A DNA stretch of 64,000 nt from Streptomyces sp. NBC_00490 (GTDB lineage: Bacteria > Actinomycetota > Actinomycetes > Streptomycetales > Streptomycetaceae). Below are positions 35,114-44,612 of this stretch, one piece after another (the stretch's first letter is position 1; each line of letters opens with the position of its first letter). The notes under the pieces were generated by a model that worked only from the letters and a program-made list of their open reading frames with translations, did not search any database and was not told the origin of the DNA. The DNA lies in the NCBI RefSeq assembly GCF_036013645.1, contig NZ_CP107869.1, positions 3,286,001-3,350,000 of the forward strand. Reading direction: 5' to 3'. The translations under genes and the position numbers were made by a program.

Positions 35114-35130
35114 ACTGACAATTTGTCAGT
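35114..35130. promoter_or_regulatory. Perfect palindromic operator at the flavin reductase promoter
   Basis: Arms ACTGACAA (35114-35121) and TTGTCAGT (35123-35130) flank one central base. The palindrome lies just upstream of the -10-like TATGGT (35109-35104) of the minus-strand flavin reductase gene, in the spacer where a repressor would block RNA polymerase. The AT-rich core and absence of a T-run argue against a terminator. No regulator gene is adjacent. Confidence 0.6.
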
Positions 35131-35480
35131 CAGCGGTCATGCACCGTGACCTGCTCCACAACGCTTCTCCCGCTGCCCGGCTGCGACTCCCACTCCCAGC
35201 TCTCCTCCAGCCGCACCCGCCCGTCCGGCAGTTCGACGACCGTGGACACGCAGTGCCCCGAGGAGGTCGTCCCGTCGTGCTTGAGCTGGACGTACCGGAA
35301 GTCGAGCCGGTCGCCGTCGCGGGTGCCCACCAGATGCCCGCGCACGACGTCGCCGCCCGCGTACTCGGCCCAGATCTCGCCGCTCTTCTCGTGGTACGTG
35401 AACCGGGTGCGGGTGCCCACCTGACCTGGGGACTGGTCGGCGACGGGGGCGAGGACGAGGCCGTCCAGCGAGCGGGCCAT
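35130..35480 (-). CDS. Small conserved protein of unknown function
   Basis: From ATG 35480 (AAGGGAG 9 bases upstream) the product is 116 residues. The sequence is rich in beta-strand patterns (TRTRFTYHEKSGEIWAEYAGGDVVRGHLVGTRDGDRLDFRYVQLKHDG, STVVELPDGRVRLEESWEWES), suggesting a small beta-barrel or lipocalin-like fold. It has no signal peptide or membrane helix. It reads divergently from the thiO riboswitch leader and ends 32 bases before the flavin reductase gene, with which it may be cotranscribed. I do not recognise a function. Confidence 0.75.
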   Translation of the reverse strand: MARSLDGLVLAPVADQSPGQVGTRTRFTYHEKSGEIWAEYAGGDVVRGHLVGTRDGDRLDFRYVQLKHDGTTSSGHCVSTVVELPDGRVRLEESWEWESQPGSGRSVVEQVTVHDR

Positions 35481-35541
35481 GGCAGCGGGCTCCCTTACAC
35501 AAGCGAAAGACCAAGAGCTAGGGTGGCCAACGTAGAGCACT

Positions 35542-35630
35542 CGCGGGAGCCCGGACGCACCGGGCTGAGAGGGAGGCTGGCGGCCTCCGACCGTACGAAC
35601 CTGATCCGGGTCATGCCGGCGAAGGGAGGG
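35542..35630 (+). ncRNA. TPP riboswitch (THI element)
   Basis: The conserved THI-box segments are present in order: GGGAGCCC near 35545, ACCGGGCTGAGAGGG (35570-35584), and GACCGTACGAACCTGATCCGGGTCATGCCGGCGAAGGGAGG, which begins about 35589 and closes the pairing. The terminal GAAGGGAGG (35621-35629) is also the Shine-Dalgarno of thiO, 12 bases before its ATG. Binding of thiamine diphosphate would therefore hide the ribosome site, which is control at translation initiation. No intrinsic terminator lies between the element and thiO. Confidence 0.95.
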
Positions 35631-35641
35631 GCTGGACGCCC

Positions 35642-36792
35642 ATGTCCTCACGTACGTCAGACGTCCTCGTCGTCGGGGGCGGAATCATCGGCCTCGTCAC
35701 GGCCTGGCGGGCCGCGCAGCGCGGTTTCGCCACGGCCGTCGTCGATCCCGAACCGGGTGGCGGGGCCGCCCAGGTGGCCGCCGGGATGCTGGCCGCCGTC
35801 ACGGAACTGCACTACGGCGAGCAGACCCTGCTGGGCCTGAACCTGGCCTCGGCCCGCCGTTATCCGCAGTTCGCGGCCGAGCTCACCGAGCTGACCGGCC
35901 ACGATCTCGGCTACCGCCGCTGCGGCACGCTCGCCGTGGCGCTGGACGCCGACGACCGCGCCCATCTGCGGGAACTGCACGCCCTGCAGCAGGAGTCTGG
36001 CCTGGAGTCGGAGTGGCTGTCCGGGCGGGAGTGCCGGCGTCTGGAGCCGATGCTCGCACCGGGGGTGCGCGGCGGGCTGCGGGTCGACGGCGACCACCAG
36101 ATCGACCCCCGGCGGCTGATCACGGCGCTGCTGGCCGCCTGCGAGCGGGCGGGCGTGGTCTTCCACCGCCTGTGGGCCGAACGCCTGGATCTGGTGGGGG
36201 ACCGGGCCGCCGGCATCACGGCCACCGACGGCACCCGGCTGGGCGCGGCCCAGGTGGTGCTCGCCGCCGGCAGCCTCAGCGGGCGGCTCGCCGGTGTCCC
36301 CGACGAGGTCCTGCCGCCGGTGCGGCCCGTGAAGGGGCAGGTGCTGCGGCTGACCGTGCCACAGCGGTACGCGCCCTTCCTGAACCGGACCGTGCGGGCC
36401 GTGGTCCGTGGCAGCCAGGTCTATCTGGTGCCGCGCGAGAACGGCGAGCTGGTGATCGGGGCGACCAGCGAGGAGCAGGGCTGGGACACCACGGTGACCG
36501 CGGGCGGGGTGTACGAGCTGCTGCGCGACGCCCATGAGCTGGTGCCCGGCATCACGGAGCTGCCGCTCACGGAGACCCGAGCGGGACTGCGCCCCGGCTC
36601 CCCCGACAACGCTCCGCTGCTCGGACCGACCGAGCTCCCGGGGCTGCTCCTGGCGACCGGCCACTATCGCAACGGGGTGCTGCTCGCGCCGGTCACCGGC
36701 GACGCGATGGCCCATGTGCTGACCACGGGTGAACTGCCGGACGAGGTCCGCCCCTTCACCCCCCGGCGTTTCACCTTCACGGAGCTGCCCGC

Positions 36793-36796
<4 letters not shown>
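35642..36796 (+). CDS. thiO: ThiO glycine oxidase
   Basis: ThiO oxidises glycine to dehydroglycine (iminoglycine), the nitrogen and carbon donor for the thiamine thiazole ring in aerobes. The 384-residue D-amino-acid-oxidase-fold protein has VLVVGGGIIGLVTAWRAAQRGFATAVVDPE, the GGGAAQVAAGMLAAVTE segment typical of ThiO, and a C-terminal GLRPGSPDNAPLLGPTELPGLLLATGHYRNGVLLAPVTG that contacts FAD and substrate. It is first in the operon under the TPP riboswitch and overlaps thiS by 4 bases. Confidence 0.95.
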
Positions 36797-37792
<996 letters not shown>

Positions 37793-37910
37793 ACGTACGT
37801 TCGACGCAGGCCGGAATTCGTTGCGACGTCCGTCACAGGACGGCTTCAGTCCCGCCCCGATCTCGCCCGAACCCGCGGCCCTGTCAGTCGCGGCTCGTAC
37901 ACTCACCTGC

Positions 37911-39830
37911 GTGGATACGACCCTTCAGGACCCTTTGGTCGGGCAGGTGCTCGACGGCCGCTATCGCGTGGACGCGCGGATCGCGGTCGGCGGGATGGCC
38001 ACGGTCTACCGGGCCGTGGACACCCGCCTCGACCGCGTGCTCGCGCTGAAGGTGATGCACCCGGGCCTCGCCGCCGACGTCACCTTCGTCGACCGGTTCA
38101 TCCGCGAGGCCAAGTCCGTCGCCCGGCTCGCCCACCCCAATGTGGTGCAGGTCTTCGACCAGGGCACCGACGGGTCGTACGTCTATCTCGCCATGGAGTA
38201 CGTGGCGGGCTGCACCCTGCGTGACGTGCTGCGCGACCGTGGCGCGCTGCAGCCGAGGGCCGCGCTCGACATCCTGGAGCCGGTCCTCGCCGCGCTCGGC
38301 GCCGCGCACCGCGCGGGGTTCGTGCACCGGGACATGAAGCCCGAGAACGTGCTGATCGGGGACGACGGCCGGGTCAAGGTGGCCGACTTCGGGCTCGTCC
38401 GGTCCGTCGACACCGTCACCAACACCACGGGCACCGTGCTCGGCACGGTCTCGTATCTCGCGCCGGAGCAGATCGAGAGCGGCACGGCCGACCCCCGCGT
38501 CGACGTGTACGCGTGCGGTGTCGTGCTGTACGAGATGCTGACCGGTGAGAAGCCCCACGACGGGGACTCCCCCGCCGTGGTGCTCTACAAGCACCTCCAC
38601 GAGGACGTCCCTCCACCCTCGGGCATCGTGCCGGGGCTGGCGTTCGAGCTGGACGAACTGGTCGCCTCGGCGACCGCCCGCACCCCGGACATCCGCCCGT
38701 ACGACGCGGTGGCGCTGCTCGCGCTGGCCCGCGCGGCCCGTGGTGCGCTCAGCGAGGAGCAGCTGGACCTGGTGCCGCCGCAGGCGCTGTCCGTCGCGCA
38801 CAGTGGCGCCGAGGACCGCACCAGCGTGATCCCGCGCTCTTTGACGGTGCCGCGGCCGCTGCCGGTCAACGAGGACGGGACCGCGGTCCACCACACGAGC
38901 CGGTTCGAGTCCCCGCCGCCCCCACCGCCCCGGCGCCGTTCGGGACCCCCGCGCGGGCCGCTCGCGATCGTCGTCGCCCTGCTGCTGATCCTCGGTGTCG
39001 GAGCCGGCGTCTGGTACATCAACTCCGGCCAGTTCACCAAGGTCCCGGCGCTGATCGGCAAGACCGAGACGCAGGCCCGGGACCGGCTGGTGGAGGCCGG
39101 GCTCGAGGTCGGCACGGTGCAGCAGGAGTACAGCGACACCGTGAAGCGCGGCCGGGTCATCGACTCGGACCCGACCGTGGGCACCCGCATCCGGAGCAAC
39201 GACTCCGTGACGCTGACCGTCTCCAAGGGCCCCGAGACCGTGAAGCTGGGCGATCTCAAGGGCCTCCGTCTCGACAAGGCGAAGGAACGACTCAAGGGTG
39301 ACGGCCTCGAACCGGGCATGGTGACCCGCGCGTTCAGCGAGGACGTCATCAAGGGCTTCGTGATCGGCACCGACCCGGAGGCGGGCACCACGCTCCGCTC
39401 GGGCGCGGCGGTCGCCCTGGTCGTCAGCAAGGGCAGGGCGGTGGACGTCCCGGACGTCACCGGCGAGAGCCTGGAGGACGCGAAGGCGGACCTGGCGGAC
39501 GCGGGTCTGAAGGTGAAGGTCGCCTCCGAGCAGGTCAACTCCGAGTACGACAAGGGCATGGTCGCCGCGCAGACCCCGCAGGACGGCCGCGAGGCCGCCG
39601 AAGGCGACACCGTGACGCTGACCATCTCCAAGGGCCCGGAGCTGGTCGAGGTCCCGGACGTGGTCGGCGACAGCGTCGACGACGCGAAGGCCGCGCTGGA
39701 GGGCGCCGGCTTCGAGGTCGACGAGGACCGCGGGCTCCTCGGGCTGTTCGGCGACACCGTCAAGGGCCAGTCGGTGGAGGGCGGCCAGACCGCCCCCAAG
39801 GGATCGACGATCACCATCGAGATCCGCTGA
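37911..39830 (+). CDS. PASTA-domain Ser/Thr protein kinase
   Basis: This 639-residue membrane kinase has ATP-binding AVGGMATVYRA and Lys47, catalytic HRDMKPEN (Asp141), and DFG at 159-161. A juxtamembrane region contains a run of prolines, one transmembrane helix lies at about 350-370, and four extracytoplasmic PASTA repeats span about 375-639. PASTA domains sense peptidoglycan fragments or lipid II, so a cell-wall signalling role is expected. GTG 37911 is 7 bases after TACACT (37898-37903), a leaderless promoter. Upstream open codons from 37821 are not needed. It corresponds to the PknL/PknB class. Confidence 0.95.
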   Translation: MDTTLQDPLVGQVLDGRYRVDARIAVGGMATVYRAVDTRLDRVLALKVMHPGLAADVTFVDRFIREAKSVARLAHPNVVQVFDQGTDGSYVYLAMEYVAGCTLRDVLRDRGALQPRAALDILEPVLAALGAAHRAGFVHRDMKPENVLIGDDGRVKVADFGLVRSVDTVTNTTGTVLGTVSYLAPEQIESGTADPRVDVYACGVVLYEMLTGEKPHDGDSPAVVLYKHLHEDVPPPSGIVPGLAFELDELVASATARTPDIRPYDAVALLALARAARGALSEEQLDLVPPQALSVAHSGAEDRTSVIPRSLTVPRPLPVNEDGTAVHHTSRFESPPPPPPRRRSGPPRGPLAIVVALLLILGVGAGVWYINSGQFTKVPALIGKTETQARDRLVEAGLEVGTVQQEYSDTVKRGRVIDSDPTVGTRIRSNDSVTLTVSKGPETVKLGDLKGLRLDKAKERLKGDGLEPGMVTRAFSEDVIKGFVIGTDPEAGTTLRSGAAVALVVSKGRAVDVPDVTGESLEDAKADLADAGLKVKVASEQVNSEYDKGMVAAQTPQDGREAAEGDTVTLTISKGPELVEVPDVVGDSVDDAKAALEGAGFEVDEDRGLLGLFGDTVKGQSVEGGQTAPKGSTITIEIR

Positions 39831-39888
39831 GCGGGCCCGGCCGCCATCCGTCGACAGGGTGCCCCGCACCGCGTGACACCCTGGACCG

Positions 39889-40752
39889 GTGATGACTCAG
39901 CGCAACCCCGTCGGCGGCCATGTCCCCGTGGCCGGCGGTCTGAACTCCGTCGGTCTGTCCTACGCCCGTGACCTCGCGGCCGAGACCGTGCAGGTCTTCG
40001 TCGCCAACCCGCGCGGCTGGGCCACCCCCACCGGCAACCCGCGGCAGGACGAGGAGTTCCGTGCGGCGTGCGCGGCGGAGTCGATCCCGGCGTATGTGCA
40101 TGCTCCGTATCTGATCAACTTCGGCTCGCACACCGAGGCGACGGTGGAGAAGTCGGTGGAGAGCCTGCGGCACTCGCTGCGGCGCGGGCGGGAGATCGGG
40201 GCGCTCGGGGTCGTCGTGCACACGGGCAGCGCGACCGGCGGACGGGACCGGTCCGTCGCTCTCAAGCAGGTCCGGGAGTACCTGCTGCCGCTGCTCGACG
40301 AGCTCACCCATGACGACGACCCGTATCTGCTGCTGGAGTCGACCGCCGGTCAGGGCGCCTCGCTCTGCTCGCGGACCTGGGACTTCGGTCCGTACTTCGA
40401 GGCGCTGGACGCCCACCCCAAGCTGGGCGTCTGCCTCGACACCTGCCACATCTTCGCGGCCGGCCACGACCTGACCGGCCCCTCCGGCATGCACCAGACC
40501 CTCGATCTGCTCGTGGACACCGTCGGCGAGGGCCGTCTGAAGCTGATCCACGCCAACGACTCCAAGGACGTGGTCGGCGCCCACAAGGACCGGCACGCGA
40601 ACATCGGTGCCGGCCATATCGGCGAGGACCCGTTCCGGGCGCTGATGACCCACCCGGCCACCGAGGGCGTACCGCTGATCATCGAGACGCCCGGCGGCAA
40701 GGAGGGTCACGCGGCGGACGTGGAGCGGCTGAAGAAGCTCCGGGACGCGTGA
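39889..40752 (+). CDS. nfo: Endonuclease IV (deoxyribonuclease IV)
   Basis: Endonuclease IV cleaves DNA 5' to abasic sites and removes blocked 3' ends in base-excision repair. The 287-residue TIM barrel has the metal-ligand signatures YVHAPYLINFGS, GVVVHTGSATGG, LLESTAGQGASL, CLDTCHIFAAGHDL and HANDSKDVVGAHKDRHANIGAGHIGEDPFRALM. The start is GTG 39889, immediately followed by ATG 39892. It begins 58 bases after the kinase stop. All motifs needed for the trinuclear zinc site appear present. Confidence 0.92.
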   Translation: MMTQRNPVGGHVPVAGGLNSVGLSYARDLAAETVQVFVANPRGWATPTGNPRQDEEFRAACAAESIPAYVHAPYLINFGSHTEATVEKSVESLRHSLRRGREIGALGVVVHTGSATGGRDRSVALKQVREYLLPLLDELTHDDDPYLLLESTAGQGASLCSRTWDFGPYFEALDAHPKLGVCLDTCHIFAAGHDLTGPSGMHQTLDLLVDTVGEGRLKLIHANDSKDVVGAHKDRHANIGAGHIGEDPFRALMTHPATEGVPLIIETPGGKEGHAADVERLKKLRDA

Positions 40753-40778
40753 CGCGTTGCGGCACACCCCGTTACGGA

Positions 40779-40797
40779 ATACCCCTGGGGGGTATAC
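40779..40797. promoter_or_regulatory. CsoR-like copper operator
   Basis: The sequence ATACCCCTGGGGGGTATAC has the TACCC-G-rich-GGGTA architecture bound by CsoR copper-sensing repressors in actinobacteria. It lies 47 bases before the DUF4396 start and would overlap its promoter. No csoR gene is in the window. In Streptomyces a single CsoR usually controls several scattered targets. Confidence 0.7.
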
Positions 40798-40843
40798 GGT
40801 TCTTGCCAGGAGCAGGAACCGTTACCTGACATTGGGGGCACCC

Positions 40844-41320
40844 ATGCAGCACGAGGCGCACGCGGGACACGTTCACCACCAGCCGAGCAGCTGGTCCATG
40901 GCCGTCCAGGCGACTCTCCACTGCCTCACCGGCTGCGCCATCGGCGAAGTGCTGGGCATGGTCATCGGGACGGCACTGGGCTGGGGGAACCTGCCGACCA
41001 CGATCCTGGCGATCGTCCTCGCGTTCTTCTTCGGCTACTCGCTCACCCTGCGCGGTGTCCTGAAGGCCGGCCTCGGCCTCCGGGACGCCGTCAAGGTGGC
41101 ACTGGCCGCGGACACCCTGTCGATCGCCGTGATGGAACTGGTCGACAACGGCGTGATCATCCTGTGGCCCGGCGCGATGGACGCGGAACTGGGCGACCTG
41201 CTGTTCTGGGGCGCGCTGGCGATCTCGCTCGTCATCGCCTTCTTCGCGACCACGCCGGTCAACAAGTGGATGATCGGCCGGGGCAAGGGGCACGCCGTGG
41301 TGCACCAGTACCACCACTGA
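40844..41320 (+). CDS. His-rich DUF4396 membrane protein
   Basis: This 158-residue protein begins at ATG 40844 with GGGGG 6 bases upstream. The N-terminus MQHEAHAGHVHHQPSS and C-terminus GHAVVHQYHH are histidine-rich. The first transmembrane segment holds LHCLTGCAIGE with two cysteines, and about four helices follow (to IGLVIAFFATTP-like). DUF4396 proteins are often fused or adjacent to copper-handling proteins. Together with the CsoR-like site, this points to copper transport or sequestration in the membrane. That role is inference, because the family has no demonstrated activity. Confidence 0.82.
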   Translation: MQHEAHAGHVHHQPSSWSMAVQATLHCLTGCAIGEVLGMVIGTALGWGNLPTTILAIVLAFFFGYSLTLRGVLKAGLGLRDAVKVALAADTLSIAVMELVDNGVIILWPGAMDAELGDLLFWGALAISLVIAFFATTPVNKWMIGRGKGHAVVHQYHH

Positions 41321-41323
41321 GCC

Positions 41324-41956
41324 CTACAGGTCCGGGCCGTCCCCCGGCACTTCCTGGTAGGAGTAGCGCTGCTCCCGCCAGGGGTCGCCGATGTTGTGAT
41401 AGCCGCGCTCCTCCCAGAAGCCACGGCGGTCGGCGGTCATGTACTCGACGCCGCGGACCCATTTGGGCCCCTTCCAGGCGTACAGATGAGGAACGACCAG
41501 CCGGAGCGGGAAGCCGTGCTCGGCGGTGAGCAGCTCGCCGTCCTTGTGGGTGGCGAAGATCGTGCGCTCGGCGGCGAAGTCCGCGAGGCGCAGGTTGGAG
41601 CTGAAGCCGTACTCGGCCCACACCATCACATGGGTGACGGCCGGGGCCGGCGGGGCGATGTCCAGGATGGTCCGGGCGGGGACGCCGCCCCACTCCGCGC
41701 CGAGCATGCTGAACTTCGTGACGCAGTGCAGATCGGCCAGGACGGTGGTGTGCGGCAGAGCCGAGAACTCGTCGTGGTTCCAGCACTGCTTCTCACCGTC
41801 GGCGGTGGCTCCGAAGACGCGGAACTCCCAGCGTTCGGGGCGGAACTTGGGGACGGGTCCGTAGTGCGTGACAGGCCAGCCGCGTTGGATTCGCTGTCCC
41901 GGCGGAAGCTCGGACTGTGCCGCTTCTCCTGACTCGCGTTCCACCGGCTGACCCAT
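41324..41956 (-). CDS. Sulfite-oxidase-type molybdopterin oxidoreductase
   Basis: This 210-residue protein is a stand-alone molybdopterin-binding domain of the sulfite oxidase/YedY superfamily. The molybdenum-ligating Cys is in VLADLHCVTKFSMLGAEWGGV. AEYGFSSNLRLADF, EHGFPLRLVVPHLYAWKGPKWVRGVEYM and the end DRRGFWEERGYHNIGDPWREQRY complete the domain. There is no Tat signal, so it should be cytoplasmic, unlike MsrP/YedY. It is convergent with the DUF4396 gene, with only 3 bases between stops. The substrate is not known. Confidence 0.92.
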   Translation of the reverse strand: MGQPVERESGEAAQSELPPGQRIQRGWPVTHYGPVPKFRPERWEFRVFGATADGEKQCWNHDEFSALPHTTVLADLHCVTKFSMLGAEWGGVPARTILDIAPPAPAVTHVMVWAEYGFSSNLRLADFAAERTIFATHKDGELLTAEHGFPLRLVVPHLYAWKGPKWVRGVEYMTADRRGFWEERGYHNIGDPWREQRYSYQEVPGDGPDL

Positions 41957-42132
41957 GACTCCATCCTGACAGACCCGGGGCAGTGCACATGACCAGCCCC
42001 CTGCTAATTCGCCTCAAACCGGACTAAGCATGCCCTTACTTACTAAGTGAAGACTTACTGGACGATCTTCGATACCGATGCAAGGATGCGGCGCAACCTG
42101 CCAGTTCCCCCCGGTTGGAAGGAGCCTCTGCG

Positions 42133-42612
42133 ATGCAGGGCGACCCCGAGGTCATCGAATTCCTCAACGAGCAGCTCACCGGTGAGCTCACCGCGATCAA
42201 CCAGTACTTCCTGCACGCGAAGATGCAGGAGAACTTCGGCTGGACGAAGCTCGCCAAGTACACGCGCCACGAGTCGTTCGACGAGATGAAGCACGCCGAG
42301 GTGCTCACCGACCGGATCCTCTTCCTGGACGGGCTGCCGAACTACCAGCGGCTGTTCCACGTCCGGGTCGGACAGACGGTCAAGGAGATGTTCGAGGCCG
42401 ACCGGCAGGTCGAGGTCGAGGCGATCGACCGCCTCAAGCGCGGTATCGAGGTGATGCGCGCCAAGGGCGACATCACGTCGGCGAACATCTTCGAGTCGAT
42501 CCTGGAGGACGAGGAGCACCACATCGACTACCTCGACACCCAGCTCGAGCTGGTGGAGAAGCTCGGCGAGGCGCTCTACATCGCGCAGCTGATCGAGCAG
42601 CCGGAGAGCTAG
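42133..42612 (+). CDS. bfr: Bacterioferritin
   Basis: Bacterioferritin assembles as a 24-mer shell that oxidises and stores iron, with heme at subunit interfaces. The 159-residue four-helix protein has the ferroxidase residues in LTGELTAINQYFLHAKM (Glu), YTRHESFDEMKHAEVL (Glu and His), the DRQVEVEAIDRL helix and ILEDEEHHIDYLDTQLELV. The start is ATG 42133 with GGAAGGAG 7 bases upstream. Its stop shares the CTAG tetramer with the stop of the convergent bfd gene. An inverted repeat ACTTA-C-TAAGT lies about 95 bases upstream, of unknown relevance. Confidence 0.96.
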   Translation: MQGDPEVIEFLNEQLTGELTAINQYFLHAKMQENFGWTKLAKYTRHESFDEMKHAEVLTDRILFLDGLPNYQRLFHVRVGQTVKEMFEADRQVEVEAIDRLKRGIEVMRAKGDITSANIFESILEDEEHHIDYLDTQLELVEKLGEALYIAQLIEQPES

Positions 42613-42833
42613 GCGGCCTCGTCCAGCCCGGCAAGGACCGGCCGGCCCTGGTCGGCGAGGTCACGTGTCGGGCAGGCGCCCCGGCCCAGCAGCGCCTGGA
42701 TGCGCCGCACACAGGAACCGCAGTCGGTGCCCGCCTTGCAGGCGGAGGCTATCTGGCGCGGAGTGCAGGCGCCGTCCGCCGCGTGCTTCTTGACCTGCTG
42801 CTCGGTGACGCCGAAGCAACTGCAGACGTACAC
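42609..42833 (-). CDS. bfd: Bacterioferritin-associated ferredoxin
   Basis: Bfd carries a 2Fe-2S cluster and reduces bacterioferritin so that stored iron is released. Four cysteines in the pattern CSC (YVCSCFGV) and CxxC (AGTDCGSCVRRIQALL) define the Fer2_BFD domain. GTG 42833 (74 residues) has GGGAGG 8 bases upstream. The more commonly chosen GTG 42842 directly abuts that GGGAGG and is less likely as a start. An iron box lies 42 bases upstream, so expression should rise when iron is scarce. It is convergent with bfr, sharing the last 4 bases. Confidence 0.92.
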   Translation of the reverse strand: MYVCSCFGVTEQQVKKHAADGACTPRQIASACKAGTDCGSCVRRIQALLGRGACPTRDLADQGRPVLAGLDEAA

Positions 42834-42883
42834 GCGGTTCACCTCCCGCCGGAATAGATCAGTGATGCCGTCCCGATGATCGG

Positions 42884-42902
42884 TGAGGCTAACCTAACCT
42901 TA
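42884..42902 (-). promoter_or_regulatory. Iron box upstream of bfd
   Basis: Read on the minus strand the 19 bases are TAAGGTTAGGTTAGCCTCA. They match the actinobacterial DmdR/IdeR consensus TTAGGTTAGGCTNACCTAA at most positions. The site sits in the promoter region of bfd. Fe-loaded DmdR would repress bfd, matching a role in mobilising stored iron. Confidence 0.8.
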
Positions 42903-42930
42903 CCCGGCGCGCAGCGACCACAAAAGTGGA

Positions 42931-42964
42931 GTGGGGCGCGGATCGTATGTGATCCGCGCCCCAC
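42931..42964 (-). terminator. 14-bp hairpin terminator after aroH
   Basis: Arms GTGGGGCGCGGATC (42931-42944) and GATCCGCGCCCCAC (42951-42964) pair perfectly around a 6-base loop. The hairpin is 41 bases past the DAHP synthase stop on the minus strand. Confidence 0.8.
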
Positions 42965-43005
42965 CTCATGCCCCTGTAACAGGCGCATCCCCTGCTGATC
43001 TCCTA

Positions 43006-44589
<1,584 letters not shown>

Positions 44590-44612
44590 TCACCGAGAAG
44601 GACAACGGACCC

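Noticed and set aside
41957..42132. Possible iron box before bfr
   Set aside because: I found no AGGCT/AGCCT core. Only a short ACTTA-C-TAAGT repeat is present, which does not fit the DmdR consensus.
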